DNA of 64,000 nt, from assembly GCA_028554795.2 (NCBI GenBank), contig CM068839.1, forward strand, positions 14,036,220 through 14,100,219. Direction: 5' to 3'. The translations under genes were made by a program, and so were the position numbers. This document shows, one piece after another, positions 1 through 13,189 of the stretch (position 1 is its first letter; each line of letters begins with the position of its first letter). Below the pieces are notes generated by a model. That model searched no databases, had not been told where the DNA came from, and saw only the letters and a list, made by a program, of their open reading frames with translations. This DNA comes from Sinohyriopsis cumingii (lineage: Eukaryota > Mollusca > Bivalvia > Unionida > Unionidae).

Positions 1-680
1 CGTTTTAATTTTGTTTACCAAAGACGCAGAGATTTTAAAAGGTGTAATGTCGGTTGTGATAGATAACAATAAATGCTATTTCCGAGCACACAGATTTAAA
101 ATTTATGAACTTCTAAAAATGTGAAATTCGGTCTTCAAGAAATGTCAGGTATACTACTGATATATTTGCAGTTTATCTTTATCAAATGTTGCTATAACGG
201 GGGGGGGGGGGGGGGGGAAGAGCGTTCTAATTATGAAAAAGTCTGAAGTAGGTGGACAAGGAAACTCTTTCATGCGATGCAACATTCTCTTTATCATTGA
301 AGATATAACACACCAAAGAAAAAAGAGAGGGAGGCTCGATGATTCATTTTACCTGGATTCGAGCTATGCTTATCGTGCTGAAAAAAACGTGACTTAAAAT
401 ATCAGAAACAAGCCTGCGATTTAGTTACGTTAAAAGAAAATAAAATATAAAATAACATCCATTTCCGTTTATTTATCATCACTTTAGTGGGAAATGAAAG
501 GAGGACACCATGTTTATTTCCGTTGTATATGCTTTATATGATTTGTATTTATATGTGTATACAGGACTCTGTAGATTTTAGTATCATAATATGATCTCTA
601 CCGGAGCAAAAAGCGCACCTGCCACGCATATTGCTAAACAGTCGACTGAATCGTACAAGATCAGGTTATAGGATAACAGA

Positions 681-982
681 CCGCTCCGGTGGCCTAGTGG
701 TTAAAGCGTCCGCCTCGGAAGCGGGAGATCGTGGGTTAGAACCCAGGTCGAGTCATATCAAAGACTTACAAAAATGGTACTAACAGCTGCCTCGCTAGGC
801 GCTCAGCATTAAGAGGTTAGTGTTAGGACTGGTCGGCCTGGTGTCAGGATAATGTGACTTGGTGGAACATCATGCTACATGTCTGCGGCATGATGCCTCA
901 GTGCTAGACATCACTATAAACTGCCACACTGCAGACATCGTTAAAAATCCGAATCACACACACACATACACACACACACATA
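681..982 (+). mobile_element. tRNA-derived SINE, family 1, copy 1
   Basis: The head looks like a tRNA: an A-box-like GGCCTAGTGGTTAAAGCG, then a B-box-like GGGTTAGAACCC about 30 bp later. A roughly 200-bp body follows, containing CAGCTGCCTCGCTAGGCGCT and a TGTCTGCGGCATGATGCC segment, and the element ends in a CA-rich tail. Related copies at 12010, 21028 and 34908 share the same body, which shows a dispersed family rather than a tRNA gene. The body resembles tRNA-derived SINEs described from molluscs, but I cannot name the family without a search. Confidence 0.85.
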
Positions 983-2109
983 GGATAACATGTGCCATCT
1001 TACTTGCTGTGTAGTGCGTGTTTGTGTGTGTGTATGTGCACGTTTTAATGTAATATTTTCCTTTTCCGTATTATATTATATAAGTGTCAGTGTTATATCT
1101 TTCCTTTTCATTAAAATTATACTTTTGAATGTGTTTTGAAGTCCGATTTTACTTTTTCTGATCGTATACTCAGGTTATGATAATATGAAAAATAATTTTA
1201 CTTGTAACTTCATTATCTTTACATTGAAATAAAAATTAGATGTGAATATATTTTACATTAAAATAAACATAAAAGATGTTTTTGTATTTTTAAAGCATAT
1301 TAGTTTTAAAAATACATTTTATTTTTCTAAACAAATACTTAATGTATAACATACATACATACATAAATTATTTTTTCTTTAAGAACATGAGTGTAATTGT
1401 GTATTTATGCTTTTTAAGAAGACTATGTTTATAGTTACATATATATATATATAGTCATAATACATTAATATAAATAAATTTTGATTGATGTCTTTATCTT
1501 TGCATTTAAATTAAAATTATGAATGTGTGTATATTTTAGTGTTTTTTTTAAATTTAGGTTAATTGCTTTTGATAACATATTTTCCTTTTACGACCATATA
1601 CTCAGGTTATAATAATATAGATATAATTTTGATTGTGATTATATTTATGTACATTGAAATTAGGGACGTGTGCATGTGATGTGCGATTTCTCGTCCTTTT
1701 GATGTTTGAAATGTTATCTGTGAGAGAAAATTTGTATTCAATTTAGAATAACTTATTTTTCACTTAAATAGCTTTGTTAATAGTATGTATATCATTTGCC
1801 AATTAAGTCATTAACAGGAAATAATCGCAATAAGGGTAATTAATTGATTGAGGCAACGTTAATACATTTGTATATTTTGTCAGGCTTGAAAGGTTACGAT
1901 ATTATATGAAACATAAAATAAGATCATTCATGACTTTCAGTGAAGCATAACCTAAAATGTCATCTCTTACTGTTCGGCTACCTCTACATAAAATTTTGCA
2001 CAAATTGTTTTTTTTTTTTAAAGTATACCCGGATATGAATGGGATCTCCTCGTGGAAAGAAATCTCATTTGGCCTGCTAAAAATGCTTGTCAAATGAGAT
2101 GACACTGTT

Positions 2110-2262
2110 AGATGGGCGTGTCAGATCAGATGTTCCTGTTTAATAAGATAGTCAAGTCAGGTGGCCCTGCTAAATAAGCTAGTCAAATCAGACGCACCTG
2201 TTAAATACACCAGTCAAATCAGATGACCCTGCTAAATTTGCTAGTCAGATTAGATGACATAT
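2110..2262. repeat. Minisatellite, about 36-bp unit, about 4 diverged copies
   Basis: Successive units carry variants of CTAGTCAAATCAGATGACCC and GCTAAATAAG. The copies differ from each other by several substitutions, so this array is older than the homogeneous ones downstream. Confidence 0.75.
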
Positions 2263-3448
2263 GGACATTGACAATAGGTTCTCTTACATGTGTTGTAGCA
2301 TTCGTTATTCATGATTGGGTTAATATGAACCGTTGAATTCTTGAAATGTTAATTTATTTCTTGTTGAAATGTTAATTTATTTATTGTTGAACTGTTAATT
2401 AATTGTTGTTGAAAAATAGTCTTTATTAATGTGATTTATTAACACTATTGTCTCGCATTCTATGATGTATATGATTCATGCATAACTTCAAATGCGTACA
2501 AGCTTAATAAAATACATGGATTAGTTCTTTTTGAAGATTTAATATAATTTTAATTTTCAAGGGGCCCCTTAAGGATAGTCAATTAGATAAACATCCTTTC
2601 ATCTGCTAGTTAAATTTTTGTACATCTTAACTGGTAAATGTATTGATCAAAAATCTGTTTAACAATACACCTAAAACGCTAATAGGAATGATAATATTCT
2701 ATGAGAGAGTAATCCATTACTTATAAAATCTAAAAATTGTCAGTATTAAATAATCATGCAATCAAAACTTTATTCTTTAACATACTTTTTCATATATGAG
2801 TGAATCAAACATCATTAAGTGTTTCTTGTTAAAAAGGTATGATTGTTTGAAATTACGATCTATAATCAGTTAAGCAGTTTAATGTCTAAGACTCGGGAAT
2901 AACTTGAAAAACACATTGGCTTTCATGTTGTACAACAGTTATGTCTTATTTAATAAGCCTAATTTACTTTTATGATTTCAGTTTTAAGAGACCATTTAAG
3001 GACTTTCAGTTACATACAACTTTTAACGCAGCTTCCTGTTATCAGTTTTTTTTATAAAAAGATTCTCACATCAATGAATATATGCTGTGTGTGAAAAGTC
3101 ATTGTCTCATCTGAGGGTCTCGATAAACTAGGCAAATCAGACATGTACATTTTGACGTTGTACTAACTTCAGCTCCAGGATCTGTAAGCACAATGAAATG
3201 TCACACGTAAATCTTTGACGTTGTACCAACTTCAGCTATGAAATGTCATATTTTAATCAACGAGAGAGCTTAATTTAATATGTAAAAGTTGTAGGCAGAC
3301 ACAATACTCAAATCACCAGCCTTTCATTCCGAAATTGATCGTTTGTAGCAACCGAGCTGTCACACACTAATGATAAAATAATTGCTACTCTACGTAAATA
3401 CTAGTTGTTGGTTCTATGTCCCTTTGCATTTAATTTCTCAGTGTTACA

Positions 3449-3500
3449 CATACATACATACGTACATACATACATACATACATACATACATACATACATA
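3449..3500. repeat. CATA tetranucleotide microsatellite
   Basis: An almost uninterrupted run of CATA units with one C-to-G change. It explains the repeated tyrosine-isoleucine-histidine-threonine reading in the open frame across it. Confidence 0.9.
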
Positions 3501-6500
3501 CTCTGGTTGTATCATAAATAAAATCTCACAGATGTGCTCATTCCAATTAAATTTATTTCACTCGAGGAATAATTTAAATATTTTGCTGGTTAAGGCTCGC
3601 AAAAGATAGATATTATTCGACTCTTCACTAATTTCATTTTGAATAACAATGCACAGAAGGTTCATTGCGTGTCAATGCTCACACGTGATATCCTGCTATC
3701 CAGACTGAAGCTAATTATGCGAAGGCAGATCTTAGTCTACCCTGTTGACAGTTGGTAGAGCGTTATACACGAAATCATACGGCCATTTCTACTGGGAGAT
3801 TGTCAAAGATGTGCTGTTTTCCTTCCGCATTTATTCGACTGTAATCTTTTTAACAAAAGCAGCGCCTGATACAAAATATGAACATGTCTGGAAACATCAT
3901 TATCATGCGTTTTCATATTTTGTTACGCACTTTAACCTCGATCTGGATCAGTAGACCCCTAAAGCAGCAAAGTGATATTTTGTTTACAATATCGTCTACG
4001 CTTTTTCTCAGTCAACGAGACCATTATTTTCTTTTCCCTAAGTGTTTTCCCTGCAACATTCTATAACAGTAACATGTGTTGTCTGCAAAATAGTTATTGA
4101 AGTAATTGAATGAATATACATAATTTATCCGAAATTAAGAAACAGGTAAGACTTTCCGAGCTTATAAGCAATCAAGAAGAAAAAAACGGTTTGGTATTAC
4201 GGCATGTTAACATACAATATCTTTGGTCTTCTAGCTTCTGTCATTTGAGGCATTATATACATATCTGGGTCCTGCGAGTCAGACATACAAACGAGAACTG
4301 ATTGTACACAAAGTTCTGTCTTGCTGAAAAGCAGATCATTGCAGGCAAGAGGTTAGCAAGAATAGAAACAAACCAATACTCCTGTACAATTCACGCGATT
4401 TTTTTTTTAATCTGTTTAAAGAAACCCATATATCCTGTAAAATTTATAAGGGGTGATATGTTAATTAATACTGCCGATTGGGACTGAGTTAGTAGTGACT
4501 TGACGAAGTAAGAAAGAAAAAGCAAAACAAGGTACCGTACTTATTTATAACTATGTACACGCGTGAGAATTAGAGAGATTTTTGTTCTCTAACTGGATCC
4601 CGTAAGAGAGTTAAGTCGCGGAGTACTCCAGAAAAATGATTCACTTGGGCAACATGTTAATCCCTTGGTGAAATGCGTCATTAATCGTTTTGAATATAAT
4701 TTGTCAGTCTCGAACCTTTCTTTGTAGTAAAGCCTGTGAGGAAGTAAAATAACAGTACATTAGAAGAAATTTATATTAAACATCATATCAGCGCTTAAGA
4801 ACAATACCTTGTCTATTGTAATCTAAAAATATTTTATAAGTCTTTCCACAGACTGGGGCCTGCAAGGAAGTCAGAGTTCATGGTATTTGAAATAATTAAT
4901 ACTTTCCTCTGCACACGCGGGGCCCTATGTATAAAAAGCAAGCTTATTCTTTTTAAAGGTAGGTTACAAGTCGCCTAATGTATCCAGTAAATAATGGACA
5001 TCATTTATGTCATAAACATCATTTGAGATGTGATTTGTAGGATTGACCTCTGAGTTGAGATTGAGCTTGACCGTTTTCTTTGAGTCGTGAAATAAAATCG
5101 GGAGTAGTTGTAGGAATACACATCAATTTGATGTATTTGGTAATCTAACTCCGGTGCATCGCACCACATATGTAAGGACAGCAAAGGCTGTGAATGTCCT
5201 AATTATGACTTTTTCTCCTTTCGCCACCATATTATTCCACGTGAACAAAAGTAGTTTAGAATATAGTTCCCAATGGCGAAGACATTCACAACTTTGCGTC
5301 TATCGTACGAATCATATCTCGAATGCATGTCGATATTTCCATTCTGACCACTTTGGCTATTTACCAAACATAAATGCGAAAGATCGAACCAGAGTTTCGA
5401 TTCTTAATATTTTCGAGTAGTCCGAGGATTTTTTTTTTATCGGAGATATTTCAGGTGAACACGCATCCGAAGTAAACTTTAATCTCACAGAAATAGTTGA
5501 GTTAAAGTTCCAAATGTGGCGACGAATTACATCAGAGGTTTCTTTCTTCACTTTTTGGAAAATACCAAGTATGTTCCGACTGCACATCCTATATCCTCCT
5601 CTGTACACTTTTGCCCCAAGATAAAATCGACCATGCAAAACAAACATTAAAGTGCGACAAGAAGGCGATAGAAGTTGGTTTGGGTCATTCAGTGCAAACA
5701 TCGTAATATCTGCTGAAACAACGCAGCCTCGGAGTTTACGTTCTTAGCATTAACTTCTTAATTAATTTGAGCATGATTTTAGAGTGATACTTGGAGAAGT
5801 TAATCGGGACGTATCAGTTGTACTAATGTAATACAGATATTTCTAAAGTGGTTTTAATTGCGAAGATAACCAGCCGGCATATAAATCAGTGTCTCAGGGA
5901 AGTTTTTGTTACTCTTAGAGTAACAGATATCGTTATGTTTTAAAAAATGGAAGACAAAATACACAATCATCGGGTGTGTTGCAATGACTCAGTCGCACAT
6001 GTGAATTGAAACTACGTATTACAAACAACTGCCTTAAAGTGCGGGCTTGCCGATAAAACGGTGGCAAACAAATCATTAAAAGACAGCATAATTTGGATAA
6101 AAATTGTCTCCTTTGGTTCCTGTTTGGGCTGTATCTTATCCTTGTCTTCAGCTATCTTTGTTTTGTTTTCCTTCTTCATCTGTAAGACTGCATCTTGTAA
6201 GTGCAGGTGATGATGCAAATGACGACAAGAGATGCTGTTTGCTAATTCTTGTTGTAACATGAAATCGATTTATAAGACATAATAAATTCCTGAATGTCAT
6301 TATTGCTGTTCACTATTAGGCTTCTTTGCAAAAGATTGAAGTTGCTCTTTTTAAGACAAATATAGTCTTTGCAAGAAGTATATCAATGCGACACCATGAG
6401 CTTCACGTGTATTTTAACTGTTGACCCAAATTCCAGTACTAACATATGTAGTTTAAGTCCAGATTTAATACATGTGATTGATGTAACCTAGGTCAGATTT

Positions 6501-7192
6501 GAATTTCATCTAGGTAGATTATCTAATTCTAAATATGTTTGCAGTCCATTCTTGACTTCTGTCGGTAATATCCAGTTCTGGTCAAGCGTTGTAAGAAAAC
6601 ATTATCATACTTAAACCTACTCTGTCAGATTTCAAGTCAATAGTATGATCATTAATTGGCTGATGTCAATCTACTGACTCATCAGGTATCTAAATAGTCT
6701 GTGTTTAAGTACGGGAATGCTTTTGCATCTCTGGGTTCAGTTCTTGTAACTAAACCCCTGAGACAAGAGCCTATGGATAGGTAAGGCAAGTCGAGGGAAA
6801 TTATATTTTCCTGCATATTAATGTAACTAAATTAAAATAATTTTGTAGTTCATACTTGTCGCGTTCTATGCATATAATTTTTGTCTTGTTTAATTTATCA
6901 CTGTTATATTTCAGGTTTCTTTTTTCTGTGTAGTTTGTATACGTTACCTTCTTTCAACCGTTTGATTATATTCACGAGTTCTGCCCATATAATAGTTGAT
7001 GAAAATTCCTTTATTGGTGTAATGAAGTCCATACATCAATATGAAAGTGTTTTTGAGACAACGTACAGCGTTTAAAATTTTTTTTGTTAATGTTGTGTTT
7101 TTCGTCATCTTTCTCGTCGCTGCTAATAATATTTTCTGCAAAGAACTTGAGTATTTTTTAAATCATTTGACCTTTCATCTCTTTTTTTCCAG

Positions 7193-7318
7193 CTGTGCTG
7201 TTCCAAGTCTGCATTCAAAAACAGATACAAACTCAATAAGAAGTACAGAAAATGGCTCAACAGCCTTCAGGCGGACAGTGCTGAACAAAATTTCAGGACC
7301 GTTCTAGATCAGGCGAAG
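7193..7318 (+). CDS. ITPR-like receptor, internal exon A (first beta-trefoil)
   Basis: This 126-bp exon (42 codons, phase 0 to 0) sits between the acceptor CTTTTTTTCCAG and a donor GTTAAT, in the frame beginning Leu-Cys-Cys-Ser-Lys. The segment CCSKSAFKNRYKLNKKYRKW lines up without gaps with the ITPR amino-terminal segment that ends in Cys-Pro-Met-Asn-Arg-Tyr; the Asn-Arg-Tyr core is identical. In ITPRs this region belongs to the suppressor domain, which tunes IP3 affinity of the endoplasmic-reticulum calcium-release channel. The call rests on this alignment together with the six downstream exons, which continue the same domain in order. The GTTAAT donor is weak but keeps the frame into exon B. 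A competing 88-codon open frame across the exon (7041-7307) has no such support. Confidence 0.85.
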
Positions 7319-7876
7319 GTTAATGCCACATTTTTGTTGAAACGTTTATAGAGCAAATGAATTAATTTTTAAAACAAACATTTATAAATCATCAGAATAT
7401 TCTATAATACTTTTAAAAAATCAAGTCTTTTACCATGTTGTTCATATGGTTGAAAGCAGTGTTTCCTTTGGTACAGAAGATGCAGTTGAATAGGGAATTA
7501 TTTTTATTTATTTATTTATTATTATTATTATTATCAAGATTAAAATTGATAACAATATTTATGGATGCCATTATATAGTGTAAGTAGGCATAGAGAAATG
7601 GCACATATTCAGTTATTGCACATCTTGTATCATTTACAGTTGTATGCAATGTGCAGTATTTTCATAATGATACAGTATCCTTCAGTTCGTTTATGGAGAA
7701 AGCTATTCATTTCTCCCAAATGATTTGAAACACCAATCAAATTTCTGAAGAAGCTGACAAAAAGACATATGTTCCCAGTGCATGTAAAGTTAACATTTGA
7801 CCCTGGATAATTAAATTGATAGAATCGTGCACAGCTGAATAGTGAATAAATGTGAAATATTACAATCTGTCAACAG
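7319..7876 (+). other. Intron between ITPR-like exons A and B
   Basis: A 558-bp AT-rich intron. It holds a TTTA/ATT microsatellite at about 7501-7535 and no other feature I can support. Confidence 0.8.
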
Positions 7877-7963
7877 GCTGCTGCAGAAGCTGAGAACAAC
7901 GACAATGAAGCGGAACAAAAACGACAGCATGGGAAGCGTGTGCGGTACGGGGAAGTTGTGCAG
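7877..7963 (+). CDS. ITPR-like receptor, internal exon B
   Basis: This 87-bp exon (29 codons, phase 0 to 0) lies between an acceptor CAACAG and the donor GTGGGA. It encodes an acidic, alanine/glutamine-rich stretch followed by Gly-Lys-Arg-Val-Arg-Tyr-Gly-Glu-Val-Val-Gln. This matches the ITPR segment where a charged variable loop precedes (Val/Lys)-Tyr-Gly-x-Val-(Ile/Val)-Gln, the first strand of the MIR-type repeat. The frame continues directly into exon C (Leu-Lys-His), as ITPRs continue Gln-Leu-Leu-His. A second possible donor lies ten codons downstream (GTGAACG at 7993), but using it would insert residues that do not fit the alignment. Confidence 0.88.
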
Positions 7964-8293
7964 GTGGGAACTAACGCGTTACTTTGGGGGAAGGTGAACG
8001 ATGACACATTTCAAATTATCTTTTTTTTTTTCTAGATACAAGTAGCAGATTAAGAATGTCCCTTTAATTCAAAAGTTGAGCGTCTAGAAATAAAGCTTTA
8101 TCGCATTTAAAGATAGATCCTTCAAATCAAATTTGTCATGTCAAGACAGCTTGCTATTTATTTTTCGGTGGAATTGTACTTGAAACGCCATTAGGAAATT
8201 TCATTTTGTCTTTTAGTTGAGAAATAAAAAAAAATGCTTAAAGAGTTTTTTAAATATTTGAAAACTGAAAGTCAATGAGTTTCACTCTCACTG

Positions 8294-10960
8294 AGTAGTA
8301 AACACATTCTTTGACATCGTGAGAGTCACAGAAGTAGTAACTGGAACGATATGGCACCAAAATGGCCGTTATGACCTTATGGGGAATTACCATTATGGTA
8401 GCATCTTGTACATCGTAAGAGTCACAGAAGTAGTAACTGGGACGATATGGCACCAAAAGTCCGTTATGACCTTATGGGGAATTACCATTACGGTATCATT
8501 TTTGGACTGACTAACACTCATTCTTACCAAGCAATACATACACCTACTAGTACATAAACCTAGTGACCAGCACAGTCTTAGTGAGCATCAACCAGGGGAA
8601 TTTATTGTTAAATATGCATATAGGTTTAACACTAGGGCCGTCATGGCCTAAACGGAATGGCAATGCTAAAACTTCCATAGTGTAAAGGTAAAATGTAATA
8701 TGGAAAAAAGTCTATAGATTTCGGGGAATGGGATGATGTGGACAAGGGGGATTTTAACGTTATAAAACATTATACCCATCATGACTGAGAAACACCCCCA
8801 TCGACTGGTCATCGAATATATCTACTAAAAAACATCCACATCTACTACCCAACACAATATCTACTTAGAAACATCCACATTTACTACCCAACACCATATC
8901 TACTAAGAAACATCCACAAGTACTAACAACCGCCCGCACCATCTAACCAACGCACAGTGTTACTGACCAGCACCCACACATACTGAGCATCTCAGTCTTT
9001 CTGACCAGTACCCATACATACACACCGGACATATACTGATTAACTGTAACACCTACTTATCATCAAGCAGTCTAACACCCACACACGTTGATCAACATCG
9101 TTACTGTCAGCACCCACGCTTAATGACCAGCACATGAACCTACTGACCAACTTTTATTATTACCTACCAATACCTACACCTACTCAACAATTACTAACCA
9201 GCACATATAAATTCTGACAACAAATGGTCTTATAGAGCAACAACCACGCCTACTGAGCATCGCACATATCTAAAGACCAACAACACAACCTTCCTGACTA
9301 GCACCCAATGACGGACACTAACACGTACTGACACTCACAACTACAAACGGGTAATAATACTAAGGTAATGTATGTAGATTAGCACCAAATAGTCACTTCT
9401 ATAACCACCAAACTCCCACCATTTCATAAACCAAACAGGGAAAGGTATGTCGCATGGATTGAGTATTGCATAGTATCTACAGGCATTGCTTCTATTTACA
9501 TATAAAGCATTACGTTTACCTCGGGCTATGGTGGCTAAGCATAAAGTGTAGTAATTATATAAATAGCTGTAATGAAGGGGACCAACTCATAATAATTCTG
9601 AAACTGACACAAATTTAGCAAAGACCAAGCAATATGCGGATATTAAAAATACAATCTAAACTAAAGTAAAAAAAATCTGAAAATGATGCGGAATTTGGTG
9701 GGAATTAAAAACAGTCTGGAAAAATCTCAAAATATTACTTAGACTAAAAGTAATACCTAAAAACTGAAACTAGCATGGAATTTTGTGGAGACTGAACATA
9801 ATTTTTAACATGGTAATACAAAAATTATGAAAGTAATACGCAATTTAGCAGAGACTAATGAAAGGACGGAATATTCAACTAAAAATATGGTTGAAACTGA
9901 AATTAATACTACAGTTCTAAAACTAATGTGGAGACTAAAATACAAATTAAAAAAAAACACTAATTAGACAAATTGCATAATATAATTAAATAATTTACAA
10001 ATAAATATTTTTGAAAAAATTTAGACAAGAAAGTAATTCGAATTTTTAACTCAATATGATGAATTTAGCAAAGAATAAAACAATGAAATCCGGCGAAAAA
10101 GTCGTAATTGTAACAAAACAAAATAAACTTTTAAAGTATTTTTGTGGTTGATAATATCGAATAATGTTTCTGTTTCTAGAAGCCTTAGCGGCTAAGAAAA
10201 CGGTCTTTAGGGGTTGTTAAGATATGTTACACACTTTTGATGCAACCTTTAGACTGATGAAGGCTAACACCTAATGACCATCCATCATCCACTATGACTA
10301 TCTAATACCCAAACTTACAAACAACATGGATAATGGAAAGTAGGGTTATATGATGGACAGTAATGAATTCCAATACAAAATACAATATAACTGCAATCCA
10401 ACAGCAACCATTTCAACTAATATTGATGATGGAATGGCAGTTGTTGAGGGCTACACTTTCTTATGGACAAATAAACACCATATTCTTTACATATAAAAAA
10501 ACGCATACTACAAGCAGAATAGAGAAAAGAAAGTGATAATTTGAGAATCACTCACACTTACTTATGGGCAAATAAACACACCCGCTGTTACTATCCAACA
10601 CCACATATAATACAAAACAGAGGAGGAATAGATGAAAGGTAACACATTATTAACACATATATACAAACACATCCATGATATCCAACAGATATACACAAAA
10701 ATAGAAACTATTCTGAAATGGGTCAAAGAGTATGTACTTACTAGAACACATAATTACAACTAAAGATAGTTTATTGAGTATCCAGCACCAAATACACAAA
10801 ACCCTGTGTGAAAGGGTGATTTAGATTACACAGTTAAGTAGTATTATATCACATACTTACAATACAATACACATTTTTTACTATCCAAAACTCATACACT
10901 TACAAACTCATGTGCAAGGGGATGTAAGATATTTTATTGGTAGGATTGCTAACACTCATC
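8294..10960. mobile_element. Decayed region resembling a Polinton terminal region
   Basis: Two copies about 100 bp apart (near 8333 and 8433) read AGTAGTAACTGG, then ACGATATGGCACC, then TTATGGGGAATTACCATTA. This has the same layout as the termini of the 38279-55698 element (AGTAGTGAAG, CCTATAGCCTCA, ATGGGAATTAGCATTA). About 1.1 kb further in, CATATAAAGCATTAC followed by ATAAATAGCTGTAAT parallels TATATAAAGCATTAC and ATAAATAGCTATAAT at about 38715-38790. Between them are degenerate repeats rich in CACC/CCAACA and ACTGACCAG words. I found no opposite terminus, so this may be a solo or truncated end of a related element. No open reading frame of note. Confidence 0.45.
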
Positions 10961-12009
10961 ATTACCAACAAGTATATATTTTTATTATATGCTCATTTTT
11001 TTTCCTGTTAACTTGAAATTATCATAATCGTGCAGTGTTTTGCGATAATGCACTCATGTGCGCGACACGTAGAAATCAAGTACACTCACATTGTAGACGC
11101 TTTACGTTTTGGCTGATTAAGTTTGTTTCTGAATGAACAGCCACATACCACCTGCTTTGACACATTATGCATTAAATTTTTTGATACAATGTATTGGATT
11201 TAGGCTAGCAATAGATGCCAGACAGGTCATAAAATTACTGGGTACCTACAAATAACATGCAAGTGACAAGATGTAAACTGTCTTCTTTTGATGGTAATAA
11301 GAATAGCAAAAATATACTTACAGTTTTTCATCCTGAATTTCCTCAAAATTTACTTTTCTTAGCTCTGCAAACCCAAATTACATGAGTCATGTCATGGGTT
11401 TTCAAGCTTGATTACAAATTTCGAAATTGTACTGTAATTTAGACTATATTCCAAGTGCAATTACATCTCCCTTACTGCACTCAAAATGAAATACACATTA
11501 TATTCCATATTGTCTTTTTGATAATTGCAATTGAAAGACTTCATATTTTTCCCACATTATGATTTCAAACATTCAATGACAGAACAGAACACATTTGTAG
11601 ATGTCAACATGTTGTTCCTTGCTGCTGAAATCAGATGTTCTTCATATAGAATCAACACAGATAAATCCAGTCATTATCGCGAAATTTAGCAGAATCGACA
11701 AAGATACCAAAATCTATTCATTCCAGACTGAATGGAAAAGTTGTTGCAATGCACATTTATTAACAATATGAATTTAAATTTCAATTTTTAGTAGTCCAAA
11801 ACACCTTTTCTTTCAAAAGTGATATCTAGCATGCAAATAAGTTCAAATTTATCTGGGCGGAGTTATGTGCACATTAATAATGTTTTTGTGTACTAATGAA
11901 TCAGCACTTGTGTATTTAGTTTGGAATATGGCATAAATTCAGTTACTTTGTTTCTTGTAATGTATTTTTGGTTATATAATTAAGCCTTAAGTACAATAAT
12001 AAAAAAAAA
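10961..12009. other. Intronic sequence without recognisable content
   Basis: AT-rich intron sequence. I see no splice-flanked open frame, tandem repeat or transposon signature. Confidence 0.6.
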
Positions 12010-12212
12010 CTGCTCTGGTGGCCTAGTGATTAGAGCGTCCACTTTGGATGCAGTAGATAGTGGATTTGAACCCCGGCCAAGTCATACCAAATACTTACAA
12101 TAATGGTACTAACAGCTGCCTCACTTGGCGCTCAGCATTAAGAGGTTAGTGTTAGGACTGGTCAGCCTGGTGTCAGGATAATGCTACACTAAAAATCCAA
12201 GTCACACACAAT
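12010..12212 (+). mobile_element. SINE, family 1, copy 2 (internally shortened)
   Basis: It begins TGCTCTGGTGGCCTAGTGAT and has a B-box-like region around 12065-12080. The body is shared with the copy at 681, but the section after TGTCAGGATAATG is missing and the element jumps to the tail (AAAAATCCAAGTCACACACA). It is the shortest of the four copies. Confidence 0.85.
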
Positions 12213-12237
12213 AATAAAATGTGCATATAATGAAATG

Positions 12238-12358
12238 GTTACTGCATTTGTCTGGGAAAATATAACTTGTTTTGTTGGATGGATATACTGCACTCCCAAG
12301 GTCATGCAGTATATCCATCCGAAAAATTCATTCATATTTTCCCATACAAATGCAGTCA
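12238..12358. repeat. Long imperfect hairpin (inverted repeat), arms about 55 bp
   Basis: The left arm runs from GTTACTGCATTTG to GGATGGATATACTGCA. The right arm from 12304 is its reverse complement with a few mismatches, separated by an 11-bp loop (CTCCCAAGGTC). It could be a small foldback element or a transcribed hairpin in the intron. It directly follows the shortened SINE. Confidence 0.85.
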
Positions 12359-12594
12359 CTTATAAATGTCATCCAACACTGACTCTTACAAACAAAACTG
12401 ATTAGGGTAGAGGATAAAAGTATGTGATAATCACTTTCACATATTCTTACATCTAAACCTTGATAACTTCAAAGAGATAATAGCATTACATGAAACATCT
12501 TTGACAAAGTCCAGGAGAAATAAACCTGTCCAAAATATGATGCAAGAGAAATATTTACAAGTTAAGGCAAGTTAAGAGAAATATCAAGTTATGT

Positions 12595-12962
12595 AAAGCA
12601 ATAGTCCATTTGCTATTTATTGTGCATCAAAAAAATTAATTAAAGCAATAGTTCATTTGCTATTTATTGTGCATCAAAAAAATTAATTAAAGCAATAGTT
12701 CATTTGCTATTTATTGTGCATCAAAAAAATTAATTAAAGCAATAGTCCATTTGCTATTTATTGTGCATCAAAAAAATTAATTAAAGCAATAGTCCATTTG
12801 CTATTTATTGTGCATCAAAGAAATTAATTAAAGCACTAGTCCATTTGCTATTTATTGTGCATCAAAAAAATTAATTAAAGCAATAGTTCATTTGCTATTT
12901 ATTGTGCATCAAAAAAATTAATTAAAGCAATAGTTCATTTGCTATTTATTGTGCATCAAAAT
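12595..12962. repeat. Minisatellite, 47-bp unit, about 8 near-identical copies
   Basis: The unit contains AGCAATAGT(C/T)CATTTGCT, ATTTATTGTGCATC and an A-run followed by TTAATT. Copies differ mainly at one C/T site, so the array expanded recently or is homogenised. Confidence 0.92.
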
Positions 12963-13189
12963 TGATTACTTTTTTCAAATAATTGGTTAGATCTAAAATA
13001 CCAAGTTCGATTGTATGGTATAATTGGCAATATACCATGAGATATGTGTCAATTGTCAACATTGTTTTCAGATTGGATATTTGGTAATTTCATACTTTAA
13101 TGATCTGTTCAAAATATTATGATGCGAGATAAATATCATAAATATTCCTGGCATAATCAGGCAAGTCAAGAGAAATTCTAACCAAATTT

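Larger units (their letters stand above)
1..7192. other. 5' flank or upstream intron of the ITPR-like gene, no exon recognised
   Basis: The stretch is AT-rich and both strands are broken by frequent stops. The longest open stretch is 114 codons on the minus strand at 5357-5701; I recognise no family in it and it has no supporting splice sites. The exon at 7193 starts in mid-domain, so earlier ITPR exons must lie upstream, either outside the window or missed here. The stretch holds a poly-G run (200-217), a SINE (681-982), two diverged copies of a roughly 120-bp AT-rich segment (about 1140-1260 and 1570-1690), a short minisatellite (2110-2262) and a CATA microsatellite (3449-3500). Confidence 0.6.

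Noticed and set aside
681..760. tRNA genes at the heads of the SINEs (also 12010, 21028, 22327, 33690, 34908)
   Set aside because: Box A and B are present, but the stems do not pair as a full cloverleaf and each is followed by a shared SINE body and simple tail.
5357..5701. 114-codon minus-strand frame
   Set aside because: No recognisable family, no splice context, and overlapped by a plus-strand frame of similar length. Within chance expectation for a 64 kb window.
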